A stretch of DNA of 64,000 bases from Cricetomys ansorgei (lineage: Eukaryota; Chordata; Mammalia; Rodentia; Nesomyidae): NCBI GenBank assembly GCA_026225945.1, contig JAMJFZ010000239.1, forward strand, positions 30,952,501-31,016,500, read 5' to 3'. Within the stretch, counting starts at the first letter, position 1. The number at the start of each line of letters is the position of its first letter. Of the stretch, positions 1-10,949 are shown piece after piece. The position numbers and the translations under genes are program-made. The notes below the pieces were generated by a model. That model was not told where the DNA came from. It did no database searches and was given only the letters and a program-made list of their open reading frames with translations.

Positions 1-338
1 TCTAAGGAAGAGACACACCCCGCTAGGAAACAGTGGACCGTAGCACTAACTTGTGAATGGAACAGGAAGTGTTTCTGAGCGAAAGGCCTTGAGGAAGCCT
101 CCAGAGGCTCTGGGAAACTGACCTAGCCCTGAAGATTAGATAACATACTCACTGTTTCGTCTGTCTGTTCACCAGGCTCCAGGCTGTAACTTACTCTGAA
201 CTGCTATAACTAACCTTGAACTGAACACCCCACCCCCACCCCTGCGTTTGCACCTTTTTTCCTTTCTTACTTTTTTATCCAAGTTCTAATGTATCTGAGG
301 CTGGCCTCAAACTCACCACATAGTAGAGGATGTCTTTT
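1..338. other. Upstream flank, no gene seen
   Basis: No coding region or clear repeat is visible here. About 285-330 has a weak antisense B1-like phrase (CTGGCCTCAAACTCACC) that is too short and diverged to call. Confidence 0.4.
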
Positions 339-793
339 GTAACAGGGCCGTGTGAGGGCTAAACTTATGTTGTAAGTTTAAATTACTGTGCTTAAGAGAT
401 CTGTGAAACAAAAACATGCCTCTAACCTGTAAGCCCCACTTGCCTAAGGACAGATACTTCCTGAAATGCTGGGGGCCCTTGTTCATGTAAGATAACAAGC
501 CGCTTGTTTTCACTTTTGTAAGCAAGACTGGTTGTCCCTACTGCACAGATGTGCTTGATCACACATAGGGGAGAGTTACATAGGCAGGAAGTACATCAGG
601 ATATCTGCTTGCTCCTAATTGGACAAAGATGAGAAGTACATAGCCTTGTGGGTTTTGTGTGGCCATTCTCTCTGGGAATCCCAGATATGGACCTGGCAGT
701 GTCCATTGTCCTGGCCAGTATTTAATAAAGCTTTCTTCAAATTTGGCTCAAAATTTGTAGTAATGATCTTAATCTCATCCAGTGGGATTAACA
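339..793 (+). mobile_element. ERV LTR, solo, family unassigned
   Basis: The block begins TGTAACAGGG and ends ATTAACA, with an AATAAAGCTT polyadenylation-type signal near 724. The same sequence occurs in reverse at 41032-41524. Shared phrases include GACAGATA-CTTCCTGAAATGCTG, AAGTACATCAGGATAT and the AAGCTT..TCAAATTTGGC 3' end, so the two are members of one family. It resembles rodent class II (ERVK-like) LTRs. No internal retroviral sequence adjoins it, so it is a solo LTR. The family name is not assigned. Confidence 0.7.
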
Positions 794-2527
794 CCCATTA
801 ATATGGCAGAAATGCATATATTCTAACAAGACACCTGTATCTCTCAATTTGACTATCAGACTATTGAAATTTTGAACCCCAAAGGAATGAGGATTTCCCC
901 AGTGATCTCTTGCTAGGAGAAGGGGAAGACCCCAGTCAGAGGGAAAATGTGTCTTCCCGAAAAGAGATTTTACACAGTTCTAACAGCTTGTCAGTCAGAC
1001 CACTCACTTCACAGGTTCAGCCCGAAGCCCAGATGAGGTGGGTCAATGGTGGGCCCACACCTTGATCGGGCCCTCTTAGTTATGGATAGGCTTGGCCCTC
1101 TATTTAAGATTTAATACTGAGCTCTGCCCAATGCGTGGACTTGGGCCCCTGCATCTGCCTCTCATCAGCTGCCAGAGGAAGCCTCTCAGATGACACCTGG
1201 GCTAGACACTGTTCCCTGGTCTCCGGTACCCAGTCTCCAGGTCTTGTCTATCTTTGCAGTGTCAGGCACAGACTCCCTCTCTTGGCTTGGGGTTCTGCCC
1301 CTCCATGACCCCAGCAGATCCTGTAGGAGGAACAGATTGTAAGTCGAAGGTTTTGTGGCTGGTTTGGAGTCCCAGTCCCACCACTGGAAGTCTTGCTTGG
1401 TTACAGAAGATGGCCTGTTCAGGACTCCGTATCAAGAGTCCTCACTAGGGTCACCCTTGTAGATTCCAGGGAGTTTCCACTGCTCTAGGTTTCTGGATTG
1501 TACCCCCAAATGACCCCCGAATTCCAGTCATCTCTCCCTGTATTCTCTCCATCCATTCCTGTCCCTTGCATAAGAACCAGACCTTCTTGAACTGAGGAGA
1601 ATAGACGAGAAAGGAACCTTCAGCCCTAATTTTCTTGAATTAATTGTTGCAATCTTTTGCAAACATTTTGCAAACATGGTTCAAATGTGTAACTATCTTC
1701 AACGGACAAGGAGGGTGTGGGATTATCAAATCAGTCTCAGGTAAGAACTCACGAAAGGAAATTTTCAACGTCACCTTTCCATGAATGCCAGAGCAGCGTG
1801 GTAAACAAAACAAGCACTTAGGTGATTCATTTCGGAAAATGTGATCCTCAAAAATTCATTGATGTGTCTCTTATGGAGTTGTAATTAGTTTCCTCCACTT
1901 GAAATGAGACCCTTCGGATAATAGAATAGGACTGAATATGGCATACTTGTGCCCATTTCTGGGCCCAGCCCGTAAGAACCTGGTGGCATTTACTTCTTGT
2001 GTCCTGATCCCTACCACAATGCTACGAGGCTACCAAACAGCCCCTTATGAAGGTCACGTGTGGGGTTCCCGGCTGACGGCAGCAACAGAGGTACAGCATC
2101 AGCTTCAGATGTGAGTCACAGGACGTTTACATAGTTTGGGCTTTCTGACTTTTACGTGTCCTTGATGTCACAGCACATAGCACGGAGGAGAAGCTGAGCC
2201 TTGCCAGAACAGCCTGAACTAAAGAATTCTAAGATACTGAATTTCACGGTGTTGCATTACACTGCTATACTTCCCTAATTCAGAATGCCACTACCAAAGA
2301 GAAGAATGAGGGAGGAGTCCCTGGACTTCTCGGGTGTTTTTTGTTCATTATAAATGGGGAGTGAGAGGAAATGAAGTCATTAATGAGGCTTTGGGGGCAT
2401 GGCGCTGATAGGAAAGGAGACAGGGAGAAATGGAAAAATGGTCACCATTAGAAAGCATTGGGAGAAGTGATTGAACTTGTGTAAGGACCATTGCCTGGGG
2501 ACTGTTCTCCTCGGGGGATAGTTCAGT
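794..2527. other. Unique upstream sequence, nothing recognised
   Basis: About 1.7 kb with no open frame longer than about 65 codons, no recognisable repeat and no CpG enrichment. I see nothing to annotate. Confidence 0.4.
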
Positions 2528-3311
2528 GGCTATGGCGATTCAGTTGTTGACTTGGCTGGATTTAGAATCACCTAGGAAACACACCTCTGGTTATGTCTGT
2601 GAGGCTGTTTCCAGAGAGATTTATCTGGAAGGGAATACCTGCCCTGAATGTGGGTGTCTTAGTTGGTATCCTATTGCTGTGAAGAGACACTATGACCCTA
2701 TAGCTCTTCTAAAGGAAGGCATTTGATTGGGGCTGGCTGACAGTTTCAGAGATTCAGTGTGTTATCATCGTGGTAGCTAGCATGGCGATACTCAGGCAGA
2801 CGTGTTGCTAGAGACAGAGCTGGGAGTTTTACTTCCAGGTCCCCAGGCAGCAGGAAGAAACAGACTCTGAGCCTGGCTTGAGCTTCTGAAAGCTCAAAGC
2901 CCACCCCTAGTAACATATTCCCTCTAACAAGGCCACACCTCCTAGTCTTTCAAATAGTGCCACTCCCTGGTGACCAAACATTCAAATCTATGATATCTGG
3001 GGCCATTCATTCTTCTTCAAACCACCACAGTGGGTAACACTATCTTCATGGACTGAGGTCCTGGACAAAATAAAAAGAGGAAAAGAAGAAAGGTAGCTGA
3101 GCTGAGCTCTGGCAATTAATTCTTGTCTTTCGGCTTCAGATATGAGCCCGTCATCGCTTCCCCCCCATCCTCTTTCCAGCTGCGAACCATTCCTGCCACC
3201 GTGCCCTTCTTGATGGACTATGTCCCCTGGATTTTCAGCCAAAATAAACCTTCCTTCTCTTGAATGGCCTTTTATAGATGTTTGGTTTCAGAAATGGGAA
3301 AACTGACAGAT
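2528..3311 (+). mobile_element. LTR-like repeat, interrupted by a second LTR
   Basis: The outer element starts near the TTGACTTGGCTGG phrase, carries AAACACACCTCTGG and TGTCTGTGAGG, and ends after CAAAATAAACCTTCCTTC, a polyadenylation-type signal. This is the pattern of an abundant rodent LTR-type repeat. The phrase CCTGAATGTGGG stops at 2654 and resumes at 3035 (TAACACTATC), because another LTR was inserted at 2655-3029. A relative lies at 34247-34574. The class assignment (MaLR/ERVL type) is from memory. Confidence 0.6.
2655..3029 (-). mobile_element. MaLR-type (MT/ORR1-like) solo LTR with 5-bp TSD
   Basis: The element begins TGTCTTAGTTGG and ends ACCACCACA. It is read on the minus strand, where it starts TGTGGTGGTTTG as this LTR family does. 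It is flanked by the perfect 5-bp direct repeat GTGGG (2650-2654 and 3030-3034), the target-duplication size of ERVL/MaLR elements. It splits the older repeat at 2528-3311. Confidence 0.85.
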
Positions 3312-3820
3312 ACGATGGGAAATTACCTACATGGCCTTGGCTCCACTGAGACTGTATGGGGCTCAATCCTCAGCCCTACTTAAAAAAAATCATCTTTCCC
3401 CTTGATCTTTAATTTTCCCTTCTGCTTATCCAGTATGCAGAGATACCACAAACTTATTTCCATCCCAAGGAAAGTTACCTAATAAGCAAAACACACTTTT
3501 AGGTTGTGTTAGTGTATGCAGTTCGAAGAGAAGTATTGCACATTTAAAGACGATGGAATAAAGTGAGATTTTAGACCTCTGCCCCTAAAAATAAGTGAAA
3601 TGAAACTTCATTTCCCCTAGATCCTCTACCAGGCAATGCTGAGCTAAAAGAAGATCTGGGTAGTTTCCCAGATTAAACATGACTAAGCTGAAAGCAAATC
3701 ATGTTCAATTTATGGCAGTTGTTACAGAAAAAGTAATACAAATGTAACATTGAACTCAAAAGAAGAGTGCTTTTCACAACTACTCAACACTATCGCCAGA
3801 TATAATAACAAGTGTTCATT
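3312..3820. other. Nothing recognised
   Basis: AT-rich upstream flank with no convincing gene or repeat. Confidence 0.4.
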
Positions 3821-4085
3821 CAATGACAGTGCTCAGTACGCATGTGTGCAGATGCAGACAAGAGGACAACCACTATCTTCCTCTATTGCTTCCCTACTGT
3901 TCCCTTGAGGCAGGGACTCTCACTGAACCTGGAGCTTACTGTTTAGGGCTAGGCTCTCAGTCAGCAAGACCCAGCCTGCCTCCATTTATTCTTCAGGGGC
4001 CAGAGTTACAGGGATACGTGGATACCTGGCTTTGTAAAAATGTATGTACTGGGGATCTGAACTCAGATCACTAGACTCAAGCAGC
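3821..4085 (-). repeat. B4-type SINE, antisense
   Basis: The phrases GACTCTCACTGAACCTGGAG and TACTGGGGATCTGAACTCAGA are the antisense B4 pattern (an ID/tRNA part joined to a B1-like part). It is old and diverged. Confidence 0.65.
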
Positions 4086-4107
4086 AAGTGTTCAGTTAAA
4101 AATAAAT

Positions 4108-4295
4108 ACCATGGGGCTCAGCGGTTAAGAGCACTGGCTGTTCTTCCAAAGAACCCAGTTTCAATTCCCAGCTCCCACATGGCAGCTCACAACTATCTGT
4201 AACTCTGGTTCCAGGGAATCTAGCACCTTTACACAGACATACATTCAGGCAAAACACTAATGCACATTAAAATAAATCTTTAAAAAAATACTACA
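4108..4295 (+). repeat. B3/B2-type SINE, sense
   Basis: GGGGCTCAGCGGTTAAGAGC is the tRNA-like head. It is followed by AATTCCCAGC, a CTGTAACTCTGGTTCCAGGG body and an A-rich AATAAA tail. The middle matches B3 better than B2. Confidence 0.8.
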
Positions 4296-4880
4296 ATAAC
4301 CAGAGGATTATGTGTTTCCCTATCACTTAGCAGCAGTGTCCTCGAACAGCTCCTGGGACAGACCCGACTGGGGTAGCAGGGAATGAAGGAAAGACAAACT
4401 CACACAGAGTCATGGACACAAAGTTGGGTCCTGTGGATTGGGCTCTTTGATGGAAAGACTGCAGCTCCCTGGAAGCTAAGTATGTTTATTGTATAAGAGT
4501 TGAACAGAGAGGTGGGGTTATAACAGATGCGTAAGGAGGCGGGGTTTATGATGTGTAGCTGGATCAAGGAGACAGGTTTAGCTAATCCTGGTAGAAGGAG
4601 GCTCTGTATGTTGGGGGGCAGTATTCAGAACATAAATATGGGAGTAGTGGTGGTGGTGGTGGTGACTATGGTGAACATTCTCCCACGCACTATCAATATC
4701 CACCCATTGGATATTGATATATATCAGATGAAGGCTTTGCCATTCCTCTGAGCCTTACTCCTCAGAGTAAGAGGGAGGGGCGTTGCCATTCCTCCATGGG
4801 TTGGAGCCTGGGGGCCTTGACATGGCTATATCGCTGTCAACAGCATACATTCTTTCACTCCCTACACGAAGGTGATTTCA
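4296..4880. other. Unassigned block, possibly an antisense LTR
   Basis: The block has a TTTATTGTATAAGAG phrase near 4484, which would be a polyadenylation signal on the minus strand, and a short GGT-type microsatellite (about 4645-4664). Its composition suggests an old LTR, but no termini or target duplication were found. Confidence 0.25.
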
Positions 4881-6126
4881 TGTACTGATGTATTTACGTT
4901 GAGCGGTTGAACAGATTCAAGCTACAAAAAAAAAAATCTAAAGACTTGAAGAAAAAATATCCATTCCGGGGTTTAAAGTCCGCTATAAGAAAAAGTTACA
5001 GCAGAGATAAAGTTTTCAGTTAACTTTAATGATCTGAATCAAAGAGAATAAACTTTCTGACCACTTCAGAGTCACGTCCAATAGTATAAACGCATCAGTG
5101 TATTTCAGAAGCATTTACTGTCCACCCACTCGCTGAAGGCTACAGAGATGAATGAGACAGAGTCGCCGCCCCACAACAATGCACGCTGGCAGGCGAAGAC
5201 AGGCAGGATACAATGTGATACACTTGCGGTGTCAGAGAAGAGGGTACCGGGAGAAGACCACAGTCTGCTTAAAGGAATCAGGCAGCTTCTCGGGGAGGCG
5301 TTTTTTCTGAATGGCTTTATTCATAATGTGTTCAGTGGGCGAAGGGAGGGTAGATCACAGGGAGAGGGAATGGCTTCAGGAAAGGAACAAGAGGTGGGAG
5401 GCTGGTTCCCCTGGTGTGAAGGGCATGTAGTCATTTGAATCATTGAAAATGTGAATGAGGCCTAAGCAGCCAGAAGTCATTAATCAAGGAGCGGTGCCCA
5501 TTTAGGGAGCAATCCAGATTTGATTCCAGAAAGCTGGTGGATATGAAAACGAAGAAAGGCGCAAGGGAAACATCTCTGGGAGGCAAATGAAGGGGTAGCC
5601 CATACCTTATCACAGGAGACCTACCACATGCCAGGCTCTATTAGGAGAGCTTCCTAGGTATCATGCCTATGCACATATTATCACATGTCGTCTCTTTAAA
5701 AATTGTAAGTCAACGGGTAAGGCCCACAATACTATGTTATTTGTAGAGCTGGTTTTAAAATATGACCGAAATCACAGGCCTTGCAGATATTTTTTTTTGC
5801 TCCCCCAGGCAGACAAGCGATACTAAGAAGGAACCCCAGGATAGAATAATGTCAGTGGGTAACTTTGTCAGAACGCGCTAATAGTGCTATTTCTAGACTT
5901 CTATTATCATATTATTTTTGGTGCCATTTATTTAAAGTGCTGAGTTCATTGGCCTTAACTAGGTTGACGTCTTCCGGCTATACCTAACCCACATCAAAAC
6001 CAGGACGAACAAGTAATTTTGAGTTTTCTGGCACTCTCCAAAAACCAAGGATCTAGGACGCTGTTTTTAAGACGATCCTCCTTTTCCGGCTCCAAGCATT
6101 TCTGCTTCACACGGTCACACACATAT
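4881..6126. other. Proximal upstream flank, nothing recognised
   Basis: No gene or clear repeat is visible. This sequence leads into the CpG island. An open frame at 5148-5438 has no recognisable homology. Confidence 0.35.
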
Positions 6127-6147
6127 ATTATTATTATTATTATTATT
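6127..6147. repeat. (ATT)n microsatellite
   Basis: About six ATT units followed by a T run, directly at the upstream edge of the CpG island. Confidence 0.9.
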
Positions 6148-6784
6148 TTTTTCTGGCGGAGGATGATGCTCGGGCTCCCCAGCAGCGCCGAGGAGCAGGT
6201 GATGAGGGCTCACAGCGTTTCCAGGTTGAGACAGTGAGCTAGCCCCCTCCCCCTTCTCCCTCCCCCAGTCCGGAAAGGTGCAGGATCCGCCGAGGCGTGC
6301 GTCGCACCGCAGCGGAACGGACGCGGGATGGTCGCACGTCCGCAGCTCGGCAGAGGCGGGTAGTCGTCGGCGAGCCGGGGAAGGTAGGAGCAGAGCGCCG
6401 GGGCCCGGCTGCCGCACAGCGCAGAGCCGCGGGTGCGGGAGACGCTGCGGGGCCGGGGTCCCCCCTGCAGCCGCCGTGCGGGGCCGGGTGCTCCGGACGC
6501 GCTGCCCGGAGCGGCCCCACGGGGAAGCTGGAGCGGCCCCCAGTCCCCAGGCCGGGTCCTCGGGCTCCAGCCCCGCAGCGCCCCGGGGTCTGCGGGGGGC
6601 CGGGCGGCCGCCAGGGGGCGGGAGCGGCGTGGCGAACAATGGCCGCTCGGCCGCGGCGGGAGGCGGGGTGGAGACGGGGCGGGCGCGCGCGGCGTGGCGC
6701 GGGTGCGCGGGTGCGGCGGCGCTGGCGGGGGCGCGCGGCGCGGGCCCGGGAGGGCGCGGTGGGAGCGCAGGGCGGCAGGCGGAG

Positions 6785-6895
6785 GCGGGGGGCGGGAGCC
6801 GAGGTGGGAGCCGGCGGCGGCGGCGGCCGAGCGGGGTCAGTTCTCGGGAACGCTGGCCAATGTGGAGCCGTCTGCCGGGCGTCCGCGGCCCGCAG
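6785..6895 (+). other. Stau2: Stau2 exon 1, non-coding first exon (left edge approximate)
   Basis: The sequence GCCCGCAG followed by GTAAAT at 6896 is a strong splice donor inside the CpG island and fits a 5' untranslated first exon. The start at 6785 is arbitrary because the transcription start cannot be read from sequence. The exon contains an upstream ATG at 6860. The next recognisable exon is exon 2 at 15921, so intron 1 would be 9,025 bp. An alternative donor (AAGGTAGGA near 6383) is possible but weaker. Confidence 0.55.
6860..6895 (+). promoter_or_regulatory. Stau2: Upstream ORF 1 (exon 1 part)
   Basis: ATG at 6860 opens 12 codons (MWSRLPGVRGPQ) to the donor. If spliced to exon 2, the frame continues for 20 codons and stops at TAA 15981-15983, giving a 32-residue ORF. 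It overlaps, in another frame, the MLQINQ start at 15971. Its Kozak context is weak (C at -3, T at +4), so leaky scanning is expected. If exon 1 is spliced straight to exon 3, the frame stops at TGA 30390-30392 after 29 codons. This assumes transcription starts upstream of 6860. Confidence 0.45.
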
Positions 6896-8504
6896 GTAAA
6901 TCCCGGGGCGAGCGGCGGCGCCAGGCCCGACTTCCGCCGGCGGGGTTCCGAGGCCGAGCGCCGGGAGCCCCGCGGCCGCCCTGGGGGAGGGGAGCGGGCC
7001 GCGGGGGGGCGTGTGCGGCGGCCGCGCAGGTGTCCCGAGGGGCGGGGCGGAGGCCGCGGGGCTCCCGCGGGGCGCCGGGGCCGGCGGCGGAGGCTATTTC
7101 TGTATAATGGGCAAGCGGCGAGGACGTAACTCGCCGACACGGGGAAGGGAGGTGGGGCCGAGGGGGCAAAACACAGCCTATGACAAGCGAGTTCCGCCGA
7201 GCCTCCGAGAGCGGGGACCGGGACGGCTTAAAGGGGTAGTTTGGCGATAGTGACCTTGCCGGGCCGTGGGGAGCCGGGTGGACGCCGAGCTCGGCTGCAG
7301 AATCCACCGTGGCGGCCGGGGCCCGGAGCCCCGGGCCCCGGGTCGGGGGGGTCCCTGTGGGGTTGGGGAGCGGGGCGGGGTGAGGGGCCAGCTCCGCAGA
7401 GGCAGGCGATCGGGACCATCGAACTAGGAGACCTGGGTAGGGGGCGGGGATGAGAGCCTGGTGCGCGCGCGCGTGCGCTGACTGGGGTGGGGGGCGGGGG
7501 CGAGTCTGGAGGTCCTTGCAAATATTATTGGGTACGGTATTTTGCATTGTGAGCAGTTTCCATAATGGATCCCCTAGCCCACCCCGAAGAAGCTTGCAAG
7601 TACTTGAGTGGAGACGGCCCATCCAGCTAGGGTAGACTAGGCAGTAATGCACTAAGCAGTGGAAAAAAGCATGGAGCCTGCAGAAATGATGGAGGTGATC
7701 TTTAAATGCATTCCAGTTAACCGAAAATCCTCAATACTGAGTGCTGGATCTCACAGTGCTGGGGAACTTTGTTGACCCCTGCTTGGATTCTGATGTATTC
7801 TTATGTTTTTGGAGGGCCAACCCTTGAAATCAAAACAGTGTTGGGCAAAGAAGATAGCACCGTCGAATTCCTTAGTAGGATGTTTCTTCACCTTCCTTAA
7901 GACGATTCACATAGACTCTGACTATACTGGAAAAGTTTAATTCAATAAAAACAAAACCAAAAAACTAATCAGACTCTGCTAGATCGTTTTGTAGTATAGC
8001 AAGTCTTTGTCTCTTATTTTACTGAAAACCTGAAATACCACTTGATTGTGGATTTGCTGCACCCTTGTATTAAGTGTGCAAATCAAGTAATGTCCAACTG
8101 CACGCGTGCTGTGTGTGGCCATGGTCTCAGTCCTGGGCACCTTTGCCTCATGTCATGACATGGCAGTGCTGTACCGAAATTCACTTTGAAGAGATGACTA
8201 GTTGGTTAGGTGTAGTGTATTCTTCCTAGTGTATTTGTGGAAATGTTACTATACAACCCAAGTAGGTAAATTAACAGTAGCATATAGACTTCAATTTTGA
8301 ACTTTCTATTTGGAAACAATTTCAGCTTTCAGGAAAGTTGCAAGAATAAGAGCAGTACGAAGAACATCCTTGTAACTTTTATCCAGATTAACCTGTTAGT
8401 TACCATTATGCCCATTTATCATTAACCCTCTGTCACACAGACAAATTTACTCTCTGCACTATTTATGAGTAAGATAGGTATGTTATAGCCCTTTGCTTCT
8501 AGAT
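6896..8504 (+). other. Stau2: Start of intron 1
   Basis: The first 600 bases are still CpG island. From 7521 to 8504 the sequence becomes AT-rich, and no repeat or gene is recognised. Confidence 0.45.
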
Positions 8505-8717
8505 CAGTGGTTCTCAACCTTCCTGATGCTGTGACCCTTTAACACAGTTCCTCATGTTGTCTCCCAAACCATAACATTATTTTCATTGCTACTTTATAGC
8601 TCTAAGTTTGTTACTGTTATAACTCATAATGTAAATATCTGATATGCAGATGCTCTTATCGTGAGAAGGTCGTTGACTCCCCCAAATTGGTCTTGACCCA
8701 TAGGTTGAAAACCACTG
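8505..8717. mobile_element. Non-autonomous hAT element (RCHARR1-like)
   Basis: The terminal inverted repeats are CAGTGGTTCTCAACC and GGTTGAAAACCACTG. The flanks are TTCTAGAT (8497-8504) and TTCTAGAA (8718-8725), an 8-bp target duplication with one mismatch, as expected for hAT. There is no coding capacity. Three relatives lie at 16434, 22268 and 53745. Confidence 0.9.
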
Positions 8718-8999
8718 TTCTAGAAACTTCAGCATGGAAAATGGTTGAATTTTATATTTTACCTTACTTGGTTTGCCTGGAATGAAGTTCTAGGGAAGGA
8801 AGATGTCTACTTTTCTACAAAATTATAAAAACAAGATGGGACTGCCCTGATGGCTCTTGGGTAAAGACACTCATCACCCAGCCTGTACTGCGGTGAGGTA
8901 CACCTGTGAAGATCAGAGAATGCCTTGTGTCAGTTGACTGGCGGCTTCCACCATGTAGGTCCTGGGATCATCTGGTCATCAGGCTTGGTGACACATGAT

Positions 9000-9160
9000 C
9001 TTTGTCTTAAATTTATTGTATTTTATGTGCATCGGTGTGAGATTCCCCTGAAAGTAGAGTTACAGACAGTCGTGAACTGCCATGTGGGTTCTGGGATTTG
9101 AACCCAGGTCCTCTGCAGCCAGTGCTCTTAACCTCTGAGCCATCATCTCTCTAGCCCCAA
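9000..9160 (-). repeat. B3/B2-type SINE, antisense
   Basis: GTTACAGACAGTCGTGAACTG, TTTGAACCCAGGTCCTCTGC and GAGCCATCATCTCTCTAGC are the antisense tRNA-like head and body. The stretch 8830-8990 just upstream may be an older SINE fragment but could not be assigned. Confidence 0.75.
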
Positions 9161-9444
9161 AATATGATCTTAAGGATGACCTAAGCCATGTAAGAGTCAG
9201 TTCTCTCCTTGTACCATTTGGGACTCTGGGATGAAACTCTTGCAAACTGTCTCTGACGTCCACATTTGCATTGTGGTGTTTTAATGTCTCCACTCATATA
9301 TATATATACACATACACATGCAAATAAATAAATGTACATTAAAAACAAAAAGGATAGTGATGAAAGTTTTAAATACAAAAAACAGTACAAAAAGTGCCCT
9401 ATACTGAGTACTAGAATTGTTTTTGGACCTAACTTCCATAGTAT

Positions 9445-9692
9445 TTTTTTTTTAATTTAAAAGTTATTTTATCTGTATGAATATATTTTCCTGCATGTAT
9501 GTCTGTGCACTGTGTGCACCTGTGTTCTCTTCTGCCTTCCATGTCTGCTCATAGATGCCAGAAGAGAGCTTTGGATCCCCTGGAACTGGAGTTACAGACA
9601 GTTGTGGGCTGCCATGTGAGTTCTGGGAATCAAATCCAGGGCCTTTGGAAGAGCAGCCAGTGCTTAACCGCTGAGCCATCTCTCCAGCTCCA
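9445..9692 (-). repeat. B3/B2-type SINE, antisense
   Basis: It starts with a T run (the reversed A tail) and carries GAACTGGAGTTACAGACAGT. It ends TGAGCCATCTCTCCAGC, the reverse of the tRNA-like head. Confidence 0.85.
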
Positions 9693-9794
9693 TCTTTAGT
9701 GTTCTTATGGTTCCTTGTGGTGCTGGATAGTGAACCCAAGTCCTTCTGTATATACTAGGGAAGCCCTACCAGTGGGCTATACCCTAGCCCAGCT

Positions 9795-9915
9795 CCAGCT
9801 CTTTTTAATTATTATTTGTGTGTATGTGTGATAAGCTCTGCTGGGTAGCCTGAGCTGTCTCTGGGCTTCCAGTCCTCCTGCCTCAGCCACCCCTGCACCA
9901 CTGTACCTAGCCTTT
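9795..9915 (-). repeat. Old B1-like fragment, antisense
   Basis: CTGGGTAGCCTGAGCTGTCTC and CTCCTGCCTCAGCCACC are diverged antisense B1 phrases. Confidence 0.5.
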
Positions 9916-10184
9916 ATCTTCGTTTCTTTTGTGTCTGCTCATGTATCTTCGTGGGAGAAAAAAAAAATACTCTATTGATAATGTGAAGTTGAACTACCTG
10001 TTAATACCAGACTGCATGGAGGTGTGTGCTGCGTGGTCAGTCACACTGAAATACTGTGTCTCATGGTGTTGAGGAAATATTAGATGAGTACTGTTCATAA
10101 TAACTGCGGTTTATATTTGCGTCATTGGCCGGTTTTGAATCTTTCCCCAAAGTTCTGCCTTAGACAGTAAATGCTTGACATTTG

Positions 10185-10305
10185 TTGTTGAGACTCATAA
10201 CCCAAGTTGGCCTTGATTGAGTTTGCTGTGTAGCCAAGGATAACTTTGAACTCCTGCCTTTCCTTCCCAAGTGCTGGGCTTACAAGCTTTTGTTAATATA
10301 GCCCT
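10185..10305 (-). repeat. Old B1-like fragment, antisense
   Basis: GTGTAGCCAAGGATAACTTTG and AAGTGCTGGGCTTACAAG are diverged antisense B1 phrases. Confidence 0.5.
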
Positions 10306-10742
10306 TGACTTTGCCCAAGAAAAAAAATTGTGAGAAGACAGATCTTTCGTTATTTAGTGCATAGTGAGGAGAAGAGGGCCTTGAACCTGTCCGAACGGGT
10401 GTCAATCCTAGCAGTGTGCATGTGGCTATTTGTAGATAACCCAGCCTCTAGAGAAATGGAGCCAGGACCTGCATCTCAAGCTGACGGGAATTAAATGAGT
10501 ACAGAAATGGCAAAATGTGGCGCATGTCATGGGTTCGTGTCTGGTAATTGTTGTCCCTTTTTCTCTTGGCCGGTGGTGTGTCTTTTACTGGCGTAGTTGA
10601 GTAAACTGTGTGCTTAGAAACGTTAGCTGGCTTTTAGGAAATATTGACATTTATAATTGGATTTTCCTTAATAGTGTTTTTGGGAGGTACCTACTTAAAA
10701 ATTAAAATGAGAAAGTGTTTTAAAAAAAAAAAACGTAAAAGT

Positions 10743-10942
10743 TGGGGTTGGAGAGATGACTTGGTGGTTCAGAACACTGGCACTCTTCCAGAGGACCTGG
10801 GTTCAATTCCCAGCACCCACATGACAGCTCACAACTGTCTGTAACTCCAGTTCTAAGGGATCTGACACCCTCACACAGACATGCATGCAAGCAAAACACC
10901 AATGCACGTAAAAAATAAAGACATCATTTAAAAAAAAAAATT
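10743..10942 (+). repeat. B3-type SINE, sense
   Basis: GGGGTTGGAGAGATGACTTGG is followed by GAGGACCTGGGTTCAATTCC, CTGTAACTCCAGTTCTAAGG and a long A-rich tail. It is close to consensus. It faces an opposite-strand copy immediately downstream. Confidence 0.9.
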
Positions 10943-10949
10943 TAAAAGT

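Larger units (their letters stand above)
6150..7520 (+). promoter_or_regulatory. Stau2: CpG-island promoter of Stau2
   Basis: This 1.3-kb stretch is extremely G+C rich and dense in CpG, unlike everything else in the window. It holds several GC boxes (for example GGCGGGGCGG at 7041 and GGGGCGGGG around 7372 and 7441), several GCGGCCGC sites, a CCAAT motif at about 6856-6860 and no TATA box. It lies upstream of Stau2 exon 2 on the same strand and contains a good splice donor at 6895/6896. It is typical of a broadly expressed gene with dispersed start sites. Assignment to Stau2 is by position and by the donor; I cannot exclude divergent antisense transcription. The long frames seen on both strands here follow from the lack of AT-rich stop codons and are not called as genes. 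Confidence 0.85.

Noticed and set aside
6115..7140. Long minus-strand frame (341 codons) and several plus-strand frames in the CpG island
   Set aside because: Proline-, arginine-, glycine- and alanine-rich translations on both strands at once are what stop-poor G+C-rich DNA gives. No domain is visible and the frames overlap each other.
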